A DNA stretch of 64,000 nt from Punctularia strigosozonata HHB-11173 SS5 (Eukaryota > Basidiomycota > Agaricomycetes > Corticiales > Punctulariaceae), in the NCBI RefSeq assembly GCF_000264995.1, contig NW_006767436.1, forward strand, positions 1,762,800-1,826,799. Direction: 5' to 3'. Positions 47,332-57,943 of the stretch are shown piece after piece (position 1 is the first letter of the stretch; every line of letters starts with the position of its first letter). Position numbers and translations under genes: made by a program. The notes beneath the pieces were generated by a model. It made no database searches and was not told the DNA's origin. It worked only from the letters and a program-made list of their open reading frames with translations.

Positions 47332-47535
47332 GGCTGGTGCTGGGTCGGGAGACGGGGAGAGCCGTGGGCTGAGGTGGACAGGCACTAAAGGTTTATGAAG
47401 CCGCCGACTCGCGCGGTGGAGGCAGAAGCAGGTGGATGGTATTTAGACCCGTGCCCGTATCAGGTCGCTATCTGCGAAGCTGATGAACGCATGCGCCAAT
47501 GAGAAGATCACGGTGTTCTTTGATCTAACCTCCTG
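47332..47535. promoter_or_regulatory. Compact divergent promoter (204 bases)
   Basis: Separates the Ser/Pro-rich gene from the methyltransferase gene, which are transcribed outward. No known element recognised. Confidence 0.5.
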
Positions 47536-48564
47536 ATGCCCACGGCACCCCGGTTGTCCCAATCCGTCCCCGCTAGATCTCCGGCGCTAGCCGAGATCAC
47601 ACCGCCACCCACGTCCATCATGCCCGCCGTCGATCTCGCTGAGGAGGAGCGGCTCGACGAGCTCGACCCTCTGCGCCATCTGCGCGACGACGACGAGCTC
47701 GTGCCATCCCAGCCGCATTCGGTCCAGAATGAACGGCTCACACTCTCCTTCCCCACCGCTGACAACGGACCCGTCCAAATCGAGCTTCTCGCGGACGCGA
47801 AACCCGGCTGTGGCGGGATTGCATGGCCAGCCGGAGAGGTCGGTCGTCTCGGTAGTTCTTGCTGTTCGGCGGCTAAGTTACAGCATTCGCACTGCCTTCA
47901 GGTTCTTTCGCGCTACATCTCTCGATGTGGACTTGGCGAAGCAAAGGAAATCTTGGAACTTGGCAGCGGGACTGGTCTCGTCGGCCTCGTCGCCGGCTCC
48001 TTGGGCGGTCGAGTATGGATCACCGACCAAGCGCCGTTGCTTGACATCATGCGATCCAACGTAGCACTCAATGGATTATCGTCATCCGTCTCGGTCGCCG
48101 AGCTTAACTGGTCTGCTGGCTCTTCCCCGTCATTCCCCTCGATCTCATCCTTGAACTAGGGGAGAATCGATACCTCCCGAGATACCTCGATCTTTGGACT
48201 TGCTTTTACTGGCTGATTGCGTGTATTTCGAGCCTGCGTTTCCGCTCTTGGTACAAACGTTGTGTGATCTAACATCGCCGGGCGATCCAAAGCCGAAAAT
48301 ACTCTTCTGCTACAAGAAACGCCGAAAGGTACCTTTCGATCTCCTCTTATGTCACTGAGCATTTTATTGATGCTGGGCTCAGGCAGATAAACGGTTCTTT
48401 ACCCTGCTGAAGAAACACTTCGATTGGGAAGAGGCGAGCAAAATGGCACGACGTCCATCAGCTTGCGCCAACTCATAATTGCATTGCAGGTGGAGGGCGA
48501 TCCCGACAAACAAACTTACAACCGCGAAGCAATCACACTGTTGCGCCTACGTCGACGTGGATGA
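47536..48564 (+). CDS. EFM6: Lysine methyltransferase of the METTL21 group (EFM6-like)
   Basis: SAM-dependent seven-beta-strand methyltransferase; yeast Efm6 methylates elongation factor eEF1A. Exons: 47536-47838, 47902-48110, 48160-48328, 48383-48433, 48490-48564; 268 residues. Landmarks: GCGGIAWPAGE before the core, SAM-binding motif I LELGSGTGLVGLVAGSLG, motif II VWITDQAPLL, N-V-x-L-N-G in motif III, DLLLLADCVYFEPAFPLLV (the D-C-V-Y stretch takes the place of the D-x-x-Y active-site motif of this group) and FCYKKRRKADKRFF. The first three introns are GT-AG. The last (48434-48489) has no GT site that keeps the frame; a GC donor (GAG|GCGAGC) joins HFDWEE to VEGDPDKQTYNREA, which fits the family end. 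An in-frame internal Met at residue 29 (before PAVDLAEEER) is an alternative start. Assignment to EFM6 rather than another METTL21 member is probable, not certain. Confidence 0.85.
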
Positions 48565-50228
48565 TGTACGGCGTACCAAGATATCGCTAGCATGATGGTT
48601 ACCGTACCTTGCCTAAAATTACCACGTATGGCCAATGGTCATCACCGATCTGCAATATTGGCTCCACTCCGGTGTCTTTGACTTGATACGGGCCTGCTTA
48701 CAGCCTTATCTTGTCGTAGGGTAATGCTCATATTGTATGATCGTCATCAAATGTGCAGATGGAGAACTCGATAAACTTGTTGGACTCGAGATGGACCCAA
48801 TCACCCCGGTGATCGGTACGGATGCGAGGACCGCTTGGGTGACAGGAGTGCATGCAAAGAGACATACACAACACCAGACGCCAGTGCGCAATACCATCGA
48901 ATCTGATTTGTGGCAGTGTCCACTTGGCTTCGCTGACTCGCATCATTCCATGTTTTGCTTGAACGCATGCGCAGGCGCCACCGAGCATCATGCGCGCGAG
49001 CTCCCGCCGTGGGACGTGCCCGCGAGCCGAGCATGTCACTGACTTCGAACTTGCGTTCCGTGATTCCGGTTATCCTGACATGTATAGCGACGAAGCAGGT
49101 CTGAAATTGCAAGGATATGTACAATGTAACATGCTTGTGACCGTCGGAGACCGCAAGGATCGACCGACGGATTGCACTGAATTCCATTAGGCAGAACCTT
49201 TATTATAAGTAGGGCCTTTCTCGAAGAAAGAGGGACCCTCAGGCCTCAGGTTAGTGCCATGGATTCGTGTTGGTGCTCCTTGAACGCCGAATACACGTTC
49301 CGAAACGAGTTACGGTCTCGTTCGGAACTATCACCATTGGCATTGGTAGGATTCATATATAATCACGTTGACAGCACAAACTTGGGTAGTAGCTTGCAGC
49401 GCATAGGCTCATCCAATCAGTACACAATCCCGCGATAAATCTGCAAAGACAATATGCGTCTTAAACTCTTGAGGGTACGCAAGAATGAGTTGGCGTGGAT
49501 CGCCGAGGTTATGGTATACTAGTTGATCTAGACATCACTGAGGGCGTGCCGATCATGATCAACGTCTGCTATCCCACAGATCCTGACATTCACGAGCCGG
49601 TAGTTGTCTTGGAAACGCTGGGTCAAAAAGCGGTGGGGATATATGCAATGTAAGTGAGAATAAGTAGAACTTTGGGGTGAACATAAACATATGGTGGAGG
49701 ATCTGTGGCTATTTTGCGACTCACTCTCATGCTTTACGCAAGCAAGCATGCGGCAACCCAGGAAATCGACGCTATCTCACCGCCTGCAAACGCTGAGCAG
49801 TATTGCTGATCGAATCAAGAGTGCACTCGATATTCGCTACACTCAGATATCACCGATTCAGCCGTGGTCTCTTGCATCTCTACTCCACATACCCTGCAGA
49901 GATCGGATAATTCCAAGCAGTCCAGATTCACGTCGAATGTGATAAGGCGCACATTAGAATATTATGTGCAACACAATGTGCAGCATCTCCATATCACGAG
50001 CGCTGATCCGACAGTCGTAATAAGAGGCAATGCATGAAGTTCCTGGAGAACGCGCAACTCTTCTGGCAACATGGATGGGCTGGCCTGGTAGCAGGAGGGA
50101 TAAGATATACTTGGATGTGCCTATTTGGTGTCTATACAAGGTGTGCGCGCGTCGATTGCGTAAGCATATGTGCGCGTCCAGCCCGAACGCGTCAGCTTGC
50201 ATGTTCACCGTCGTCCCTCTGCTCCATC
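48565..50228. other. Intergenic region, 1.7 kb, upstream of PRE5
   Basis: No credible gene. A small imperfect hairpin (CCTTTCT...AGAAAG) lies near 49215-49232. I looked for a proteasome-associated control element before PRE5 and did not find one. Confidence 0.5.
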
Positions 50229-51286
50229 ATGGTAAATGATAACTCAGAGCTTCCCTCCACCAATGCCATCTAATTGGACCAGTTTAGAAACACATACGAC
50301 TCTGATAACACCGTATTCTCGCCACAAGGACGTTTACACCAAGTAGAATATGCGGTAGAGGCCGTAAAGCAGGGATCCGCCGCGGTGGGCTTGCGATCGA
50401 AGACACATACCGTCCTGCTCGCGCTCAAGGTGAGACTATGCCATTTGTCGTTGATATGGCCGCACGCACTGCGCTGACATGTGTAATAGCGTTCCACTGG
50501 CGAGCTGGCTTCATACCAGCAGAAGATGTTCAGGATAGATGATCATGTCGGCATCGCTATTGCAGGCCTGACGTCCGACGCGAGGGTATTGAGGTGAGAT
50601 CTGTCTTCTTCTCACATTGTTACTGGTTTTCGACGTCATTGCAGCAATTTCATGCGACAACAAGCGATGTCCGAGCGTATGGTGTTCAATCGCCCCATAC
50701 CAGTCAACCGTCTCGTTTCTGCGATCGCCGACAAAGCGCAGGTCAACACGCAAGAGTATGGACGTAGGCCGTATGGCGTCGGCTTCCTCGTCATTGGCCA
50801 AGATCAGACTGGACCCCACCTTTACGAGTTCTCGCCGACCGGAACATCCTACGAGTACTACGCCATGTCCATCGGTGCACGAAGTCAGAGTGCAAAAACA
50901 TACCTTGAGAAACATTACGAGAGTTTCATGGATGGTATGCGTGCTCGTTTCTACAAGTCTACGATATTTATACAATTCCGCCTCCGGTAGCTTCACTGGA
51001 AGACCTCATCCGACATGGCCTACATGCTTTGCGGGAAACCTTGCAACAAGACAAGGAGTTGACAATCAACAACACGTCTATCGGCATAGTTGGTCCCGCG
51101 GGTGTGCATGAAAGAGGAGTGTCGCCGAGTGGACCTTTCCGGATCCTCGAGGGAGACACCATTGACGTCTACCTCCAGAGTATGCAGCCAAAGGAGGGAC
51201 CTGAGGGACCTGCCGCTCCAGCGGCACAGCCTGCTGCGGCTACTGAAGCAGCAGGCTCAGACGAAGACGTTCAGATGGTCGAGTAG
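50229..51286 (+). CDS. PRE5: 20S proteasome subunit alpha 6 (alpha type-1)
   Basis: Structural alpha-ring subunit of the 20S core particle. Exons: 50229-50231 (ATG only), 50283-50429, 50490-50593, 50645-50934, 50991-51286; 279 residues, all GT-AG. The first coding exon is just the start codon, followed by GTAAAT; this is required because the family N-terminus [19 protein letters not shown] is otherwise missing its Met and no other in-frame ATG is near. The alpha-subunit signature [20 protein letters not shown] is complete. Core landmarks are [70 protein letters not shown] and [14 protein letters not shown]. The Ala/Pro-rich then acidic C-terminal tail is typical of alpha 6. No catalytic Thr, as expected. 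Confidence 0.96.
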
Positions 51287-51966
51287 AGTGCTGTACGTAT
51301 TCGGCTGTAGCTTCGGACTGTTGCGACTCTCTCGATGTCGCATGCGTGGCTTTCGGATTGTAGTGTACAGGTTATGATAGGCTCCGAATGGCGCCTCGCG
51401 TAAGAATGAACGATGAATTCCATATTGTCCAGCAAGAGAGAGATGTTCCCCGAAAGAGCCAGTGTTTGACGTTTAACGTGGTACAACGCCCAGTAGACCC
51501 GCCCCGCTCTTGAGGCCACGACCGCGAGCGGCCAATAGGCTGATTCCGACACAACTGAGCAAGAACCCGGCAAACCTATCGACAGAGCATCGTGACTGTT
51601 GTCTCCCGTATAGCATGGTGCACGGAGTCTCACCTGAAGAAAGCGACACGCGATATGGACCGTTCCTCCATCGCGGAGCGCGAGGAGGCAAAGATCGTCC
51701 TAAGCACCGCCGGCGTCACCGGAAATCGGCGCTTGGGTGGTGTGTGTGGCGGCTGGTTCGCTGCAGGGATGCCAGTCACTGTTGACGACGTCGCAGAACG
51801 AGGTGGCATCGGAGGTAGACTTGCGGAAGGTAAGAAATTCAGGATGCATAAACGCGTCTTTTGCTCTCAGTCATCCGAAGGCTGTCCGCAGGTTCAGACA
51901 CACGCAGGGACTACGGAACTGCATGGATCTGGCTGCTCCGAAGAGTGACTGTGGTTCTGGTCGTCT
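51287..51966. other. Intergenic interval between PRE5 and RNase Z
   Basis: 680 bases. A 118-codon plus-strand frame (51592-51948) overlaps other frames and has no recognisable domain, so it is not called. The RNase Z promoter must lie here. Confidence 0.45.
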
Positions 51967-53357
51967 ATGACTCACGTAGCGCTGAAGGGTACACTGGGGA
52001 CCTTTGCGAACTACTATGGGCGCTGGCTCTCGTACAGACTACATGCCTCTGCCACTACCCTGAGCTGCAGCAAACCGCCTATTCAACAAACCCGCGCCCA
52101 GAGAATGTCTCTCAATGCCGTCAACATCACTTTCCTCGGGACTGCGTCGGCCCAACCGTCATCGACACGCAATCATTCATCGCTCGCGTTGCGACTGAAC
52201 GGTGATGTCTGGCTCTTTGACTGTGGGGAAGCAACCCAGCATCGTGTGCAGAAGAGCCAAGTGAAGATGGGCAAGATTCAGAAGGTTTTCATCACGCATC
52301 TGCATGGTACGTCTTCCTGTAGTCTCGGATCGCATCGTCTATTCACCGACGGTATTGCAGGGGATCATATATTTGGTCTCTTACCCCTGATGGCTGGAAG
52401 ACTTAATGGTGCAGGTGGACTGGCTGATGGGGCGGAAGACCCTCGGTCGCAGGTGACGATCGATCAAGAGGTTCGTTGCGTGTTGGTGTACCTTGTTGCT
52501 TGCGGTGCACTGAAAGCAGACAGCCCCTTGAGATATACGGCCCTCTAGGCACACGGGCGTACGTCCGGAGCGGCCTGTTCTACACTCATACTCTGCTTGG
52601 CCACCCCTACGTTGTCCATGAGCTCCGCTTTCCGTCGGATCCTACGGACGACTACACTGTCTTGCCCCCACATACTGCTGAATTGCCTGGTCGGAACATC
52701 ACAATGGAGGACGGAGCATGGCCAAACATTTTCGACGACGGCGTTGTCTCCGTCTCCTCCGCGCCGATCTTGCATTCCATCCCTTGCGTAGGGTACGTAG
52801 TCACAGAAGCACCAGTTCCGGGGAAGATGGACCCCGCCAAGTACGTGCCGCATCTCAAGCGGACAAAGACGCCTATGTCTGCTATGACTCGCCTCCAGCG
52901 AGGAGAGACGATCGAACTCGCGGATGGCTCGGTCCTGCAAGGTCCAAAGAGGAGACGAGGGCGAAAGATCGCCATCCTGGGCGATACCTTCGATCCTTCT
53001 CCCATCGCCGGTTTGGCTGCTGGTGCCGACATCCTGATACATGAAGCGACCAACGCTTATCTCCCAGGCATTGATATGGACACGAAGGAGGACGAGACGC
53101 TCGCCGGAGTTGAGGAGCGGACGAAATCCCGTGGTCACTCGACACCACAGATGGCGGGCAAGTTCGCTACGAAGATCGGCGCACACAAGCTGGTGCTAAA
53201 CCATTTCTCTGCTCGATATCGAGGTGATGATGACGTCGCCGAAGAGGCAGGCCGCATCATGAGGGCCATCAGAGATCTGGCGGCAGGCGCATTTGGTGGG
53301 GACGTTGTATGCGCTCGCGACTTCATGAGCTTCGATGTCAGCATACCGACAGTATGA
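51967..53357 (+). CDS. Ribonuclease Z (tRNA 3' endonuclease), short form
   Basis: Removes 3' trailers from precursor tRNAs. Exons: 51967-52306, 52361-52470, 52524-53357; GT-AG throughout. Beta-lactamase-fold landmarks: ITFLGTASAQPSSTRNHSS at the N-terminus, FDCGEATQHRV, zinc motif H-L-H-G-D-H (completed exactly across the first intron), LEIYGPLGTRAYVR, LHSIPCVGYVV with a metal His, GDTFDPSPIAGLAAGADILI, HEATN (metal His), HSTPQMAGKFA and LNHFSARY. Two starts are possible. ATG at 52105 gives 381 residues beginning MSLNAVNITFLG. The in-frame ATG at 51967 adds 46 residues rich in Arg/Lys/Ser and almost free of acidic residues, resembling a mitochondrial presequence. Use of both starts would give nuclear/cytosolic and mitochondrial forms. 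Size fits the short (ELAC1-like) class, not the 800-residue yeast Trz1. Confidence 0.95.
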
Positions 53358-53407
53358 TGCAATATAGTGATACAATGAGATATCCCCCTCGGAAAAGACT
53401 TATATTC

Positions 53408-54591
53408 TCAATCGTCCGGAGGTTCAGACAGCTCGCTACTCGCGTCTGTTGCTTCGCCTTCTTCCGGTTCCTCATCTTCCGCCGCCTTTTTCTTCGCCCT
53501 CCGTGATTCCCTCCTTTCTTCGCCATCTTCCGCAACTTCCCCCATCTCGATATCGTCGTCGTCGTCCACGAGTTTCCTGAATGGCATGGGCGAAAGAGAC
53601 GGCGCAGCGGAACCCGAGGCTCCCGATGCGGTCGAGCGTATCCTGAGTAACCGATTCGTCGCCGCAACCGAGCCGGGCGAGAAGGGTTTAGCATAAGGGT
53701 TCATAGAATTCGCCGTAGTCGTAGAGGGTGGACCATCGGAGGAGGAGTCTTCTCCATCTTCTTTTTCCTCTCTTATGGCACCTACTTCGGGTGTTTCCTG
53801 CTTTTGGGCTGACCCGTGGTCCCCTGACGTTCCGTCTGGGGTAGGTGTACCAGTTCGCGATGTTCCTAAATCAGCTCCGTCCTTTCCAAGCAGACGAAGG
53901 GAGGAGAGGTCGGCGACAACATCATGGATGGCATCTCTTTGGGCCTGCAATGTCTTTTCCTGGGCTTCGTGCTCAAGATGGATGGTCGCCATATCACTCT
54001 CGAGAGACGCGATTGTCCTGGCGATATCATGAGATACCGAAATTGGGCGCAGAAAGCGTGAAGACGTTCGACATACTCCTGCAGTTCATCTCGGCTGGGG
54101 AGGGCGTTAATCTTCTCTGCCACTTGGTCGTACTCCATCTTTCGCCTTCGCAGCATCTGAGCGTGCTCTAACGACGTCTTCAATTGCTCAATCTGACCAC
54201 GTAGTTTGATGTGTTCGTCCGCTATCCGCTGTCTTTCCCTTCGGTATTCTTCCACCTGCCTCGCCTCTGCTTCACAGACCATCGAGCTCTTCTTGAGCTG
54301 TAGGTCGAACGAGGCAAGTTCCACCAGGAACGCGTCGCGTGCGTCATCCCTCGCACTTGAAATGCCTGGTACACTGTCTTTGGCGATGGCCGCATAGGTA
54401 TGGAACTTCTTGATGACACGACGGAGAGCCCTTTCATCGTTCGTTATTCGGGTGTAGATGATTGCATCTGAGGTCGAGTAAGAGCCGTGTGCTTCGTGAA
54501 ATCGCTAAGCGAGTTTGCTCGTACCTTCCTGCTCTGGAGTCATAGGTGGGGCAACGTATTGCTCAGCCAGTGCTGCACTGTCCGTCGCCAT
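53408..54591 (-). CDS. THO complex subunit 7 homologue (mRNA export)
   Basis: THO couples transcription to mRNP assembly and export; Thoc7 is one of its coiled-coil subunits. Exons on the minus strand: 54591-54525, 54467-54077, 54017-53408; 355 residues, both introns GT-AG and in frame. After a short N-terminus (EEQ-like [14 protein letters not shown]) comes the family segment [21 protein letters not shown] long coiled coil follows (about residues 75-190: [70 protein letters not shown]). The C-terminal 150 residues are disordered, acidic and Ser/Thr-rich, ending in a Glu-rich stretch with a Lys-Arg patch. The first junction ([10 protein letters not shown] across 54077/54017) reads correctly only with this splice. 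Start: first in-frame ATG; the frame is open upstream but lacks another ATG. Confidence 0.85.
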
Positions 54592-54804
54592 CCTCAGGCT
54601 CCGGGCAAACAAGAGACGGTGTGCAAGTTCAATGAGCTCACGGACACAGGATTCATTGAAAGCTGCTCCACGTGGGCGAGTGGCTGGGCTTACTCTTCGG
54701 AGCCCATGCACGTTCGTACCTTTGGGCTTCTTCGCGCTCTTGAGAGGCTCCTGGCTGCAGCATCACCTCTTCCTTCCTCACTTCCACCGACAGTCCCGGC
54801 CAGG
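54592..54804. promoter_or_regulatory. Compact divergent promoter, THO7 homologue and VTC1
   Basis: 213 bases between outward-facing ATGs, so both promoters overlap or are back to back. CT-rich near the VTC1 start; no named element recognised. Confidence 0.55.
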
Positions 54805-55432
54805 ATGTCGACACAACCCCTCCTACAGCGCACAGCTAACAAACGCATCGCGCTTCCCGTCCGCGTCGAGCCCAAGGTCTCCTTCGCCAATGAGCGCACC
54901 TTCCTCTCATGGCTACATTTCACGGTTGTTCTCGGAGGTTTGGCAGTGGGCCTCTTAAATTTTGGTGATAAGGTATGTACTACTGACTGTTGTCACACGA
55001 CTTGTCTTCTTGCGGAAGGGATCGTTAGGGGGGACGGGCCATGCTCATGACATCGTTCCATAGGTCGGCAAGATCAGCGCTGCGATGTTTTCGGTGGTCG
55101 GTAAGTACGGAGTCGCCTTGCACACCGTTGGTTAACAAAGAACATCCGACACTTCAGCTATGGGCGTCATGCTTTATGCACTTTATCAATATCACTGGCG
55201 CGCTTCGTCCATTCGCAAAGGTGGAAGAGGGCCATACGACGACCGACTTGGGCCGGTGTGTACTCGCATAGTGTGTAAGGGGCATAGGCTGATTCGTGCA
55301 TCCAGACCATACTGTGTTTGGCATTACTACGTAGGTTCTCTGCACCCTGTCTTGGACTTTCGCTGAGACATCGCTTCGCCAGTCGCTACTGTCGTCAACT
55401 TCGTTCTACGATTCACAGAGCCGAACCTCTAA
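54805..55432 (+). CDS. VTC1: Vacuolar transporter chaperone complex subunit 1
   Basis: Small membrane subunit of the VTC polyphosphate polymerase, which makes polyphosphate from ATP while moving it into the vacuole. Exons: 54805-54972, 55064-55100 (37 nt), 55158-55255, 55306-55330 (25 nt), 55383-55432; 125 residues, all four introns GT-AG and in frame. Matches the family over its full length: [20 protein letters not shown] at the N-terminus (the first-helix segment of the DUF202 fold), [60 protein letters not shown] with the conserved basic pore-lining residues, and the final span [20 protein letters not shown]. Three transmembrane helices. Confidence 0.96.
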
Positions 55433-55759
55433 AGGCGCCCATTCCCGGCCGCCTAGCGATTTCTCATACGACGTACATGTGCATTCGTTTCCGCATGCAG
55501 TCGCCAGCAACCTACGACAGGCTACGCACCCACTCGGACAAGGGTAGGATACTTGTTCGGCCATCTATCGCCGTATCTCTCTAGATACGAAGTGTCCCCT
55601 GAACGTCATCTCTCGATTACTTCCTTTGTCTTGTGTGTATACACGGTTGTCTGTGAACAATGCAGACATACTGTACATTATGTGTGACTGCGCCTATCCA
55701 TGCTCTATATCATCCTGCACATTGTACTCTATATTCTCCGTCATTGTATCATCAGTCTG
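55433..55759. other. Convergent 3' intergenic interval
   Basis: 327 bases between converging genes; T-rich and C-rich with no assignable element. Confidence 0.6.
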
Positions 55760-57523
55760 TCAGTGCACCACCACATCCCCTGGTTCCCCAACGAGCTTGT
55801 CTTTCCATCCGTAAGAATCATGAGTTCTGCTTTCAGATTTCACCACCTCCATTGGTCTTGTCCGTATATCCTGCATCTCGTCGCCAAGATGTAAGTTGGG
55901 CTGCTCTTCACCATCTAGTGCCCGCGTGAATTCCCCAAGCCCGGTACCAGTCATTATCATGAGCGACGTACTGTCCATGTCCATCTTACCGTCCAAGAAA
56001 GCCAGCACGAGCCTGTCGATTAGTTGTGCAAGCGGCAAGGCTGGTGTATCATTGAACCGGTCGGGTATCAGCAATGGAAAATCACTGAAAGAAATATGCT
56101 GCGCCCGTACTAAAGCGTACTGTTAGTCAAAAGCAACGTTGAATAGACAGAATTTGCACCAAGGGTCAACACTCTACCTCCCTTCCAATGTTTCACTGTC
56201 TTCCTCAAACGCTCGAAATGAGTTCTCCATAGCGTGAAACCCTCGCTCTGCAACACCAGGAGCTTCGGTGTCGCAATGGACGAGCCGAGTCTCGGCTGAT
56301 ACGGTACAGGGCCAGGATCCGGGATAGGTTCGAGCCATGGATCCTGAATCACGGCACTGCGTATAGGCAGAGTCTGATAGGCATCTGAACCGTCTGAAGA
56401 GAGTATAGATGGTGAAGGAGGCGGATGCGAAAGAACGGAGAAGACAGTCGCCCCGCCGAACGAATGCCCGGTGAGGACGAAGTCGTCGCAGTTCACCTGC
56501 GGAAGGGAATTAGTGTCGGATTTTCGATACCAGCTCGCCCAGTCTATTCGAGAGCCGTCGATAGTGCGCAATCCGTGGCTCGCTTCGCTTGCGGACGACG
56601 GGCGAGAGGCGGAAGGTGTCTCCAACGCGACTTTGAATGCCGAGTACGCAGCGTAAATTTCGTGGCGACGGAACTCTAACTGATCGTCTCGCAGTCGGAG
56701 AGGATCGCTGTTCATGTCCATTTCGGGCGGCCATCTACGAATATTGAGTCTCGTGAGCAGAATGAGTGTATGTGGGCGAACTCACATCACCTCCTCCGGT
56801 TTGATGTAGTACTTGGTATATATTTGGCCTGAATCCGACGAACGCGGAAACACTGCAGGGCCGCTGCCGTCACGGTGCTCAATGGCGAGAACTACCCGAC
56901 CAGTAGAAGCCATGCGTTGACATATGTGACTGTATGTCGTTCGGCTGCCTGATAGCCCGTGTGAGAATATGACCAAAGGCCACGATTTATCTTCAGGAGC
57001 GAGCAGCGGTGCGTTCACATACACGGGGATCTACGACATTGAGCAGTCAGCGCCCACGGATCGTGATTCCTCGTTCAGCACTCGATATCACCTTGATGAA
57101 CGACCCTCCGATGGTCAGCGCAGGTCGTATGACCGCACCGAGCCAAGCGGGATAAGGTGTACCACCAAAGTGGTGGTAACCTTCCAAAGTCTCGTGTATG
57201 GGCCTTACGGATTGTGAATCGAGCCGTAAGGAAAAGAACCCTCAAGTTACACACCGGATTAACCAGTCCAGCCCCCTTTTCGGCTTACTGGCGAGCCACC
57301 CAAGCCAGCCATGTCTGCCCTCGTCGGTTTGCGCGGGGTAGAATGCGGTGAATGCGATTTCCTCGAGCTTGAGTGCTGGTTGAATTTCGCCAAGAGCACT
57401 AGGTATAGCGCTCGTGGAACCCCTAACTCGCGAACTGCCAATTACTAGGGGCCGTTTCGCTTGTACTACGAAGGTGGTAGCGCCAACGGGGTAGGGCCCT
57501 ACGATCTCGGGAAGACCGAGCAT
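55760..57523 (-). CDS. Platelet-activating-factor acetylhydrolase family phospholipase
   Basis: Hydrolyses short or oxidised sn-2 acyl groups of phosphatidylcholine-type lipids (PAF-AH II/plasma class by similarity). Exons on the minus strand: 57523-57255, 57203-57092, 57030-56786, 56734-56178, 56109-55760; 510 residues, all GT-AG and in frame. Landmarks: N-terminal LPEIVGPYPVGATTF and FTAFYPAQTD; LVIFSHGLSGSRTTYSHICQ (oxyanion region); GRVVLAIEHRDGSGPAVFPR; and the lipase elbow VLTGHSFGGATV with Ser as expected nucleophile near residue 295. The likely Asp is in VIQDPWLEPIP; the His would lie in the region after QHISFSDFPLL. The last 90 residues are polar and may be a regulatory tail. No clear signal peptide, so probably intracellular. 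Confidence 0.92.
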
Positions 57524-57943
57524 TGTTTGAAACTACAGGTCAAGGGAAGATTAATGGCAGTGGAGGACTCCCGGCAACTGTCCACTGGACGGCATTTGAG
57601 GATAAACATAGGCGGATGAGAACGCGATCCACTATGACGGGTTACGGGCGGTGCGATCGTGCATGACGATGTCAGCCCGGGTTAGCCGGACGGATCCTGT
57701 CCGGTGCCGTTCGCGTCCGAATCGGTCGCAGGTAGTCCAGAATGTAGGCCTACGATTCGCAGCATATTACTAGAGATGGTCAGCTACAGGTAACAACGGC
57801 GGGTGCAATCACAGGTTCATGCCTTAGATTAATCACCATGGTCGCGTCGTTGCAGCAGCACCAACTACACCAATTACACATCGGTACAATGATGATCTAC
57901 GTTGCCGTTACGCAGATATATATACATAGGGGCTTCAGCGAGC
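57524..57943. promoter_or_regulatory. Promoter interval of the PAF-AH gene
   Basis: 420 bases between two minus-strand genes. A perfect six-base stem (CCGGAC/GTCCGG, 57685-57703, seven-base loop) is present about 165 bases from the ATG; significance unknown. Confidence 0.45.

Noticed and set aside
51592-51948. 118-codon frame before RNase Z
   Set aside because: Overlapping frames of similar length, no family match, no splice continuation into a larger protein.
57685-57703. Perfect CCGGAC/GTCCGG hairpin
   Set aside because: A six-base stem in a long window is expected by chance; no terminator or RNA gene context.
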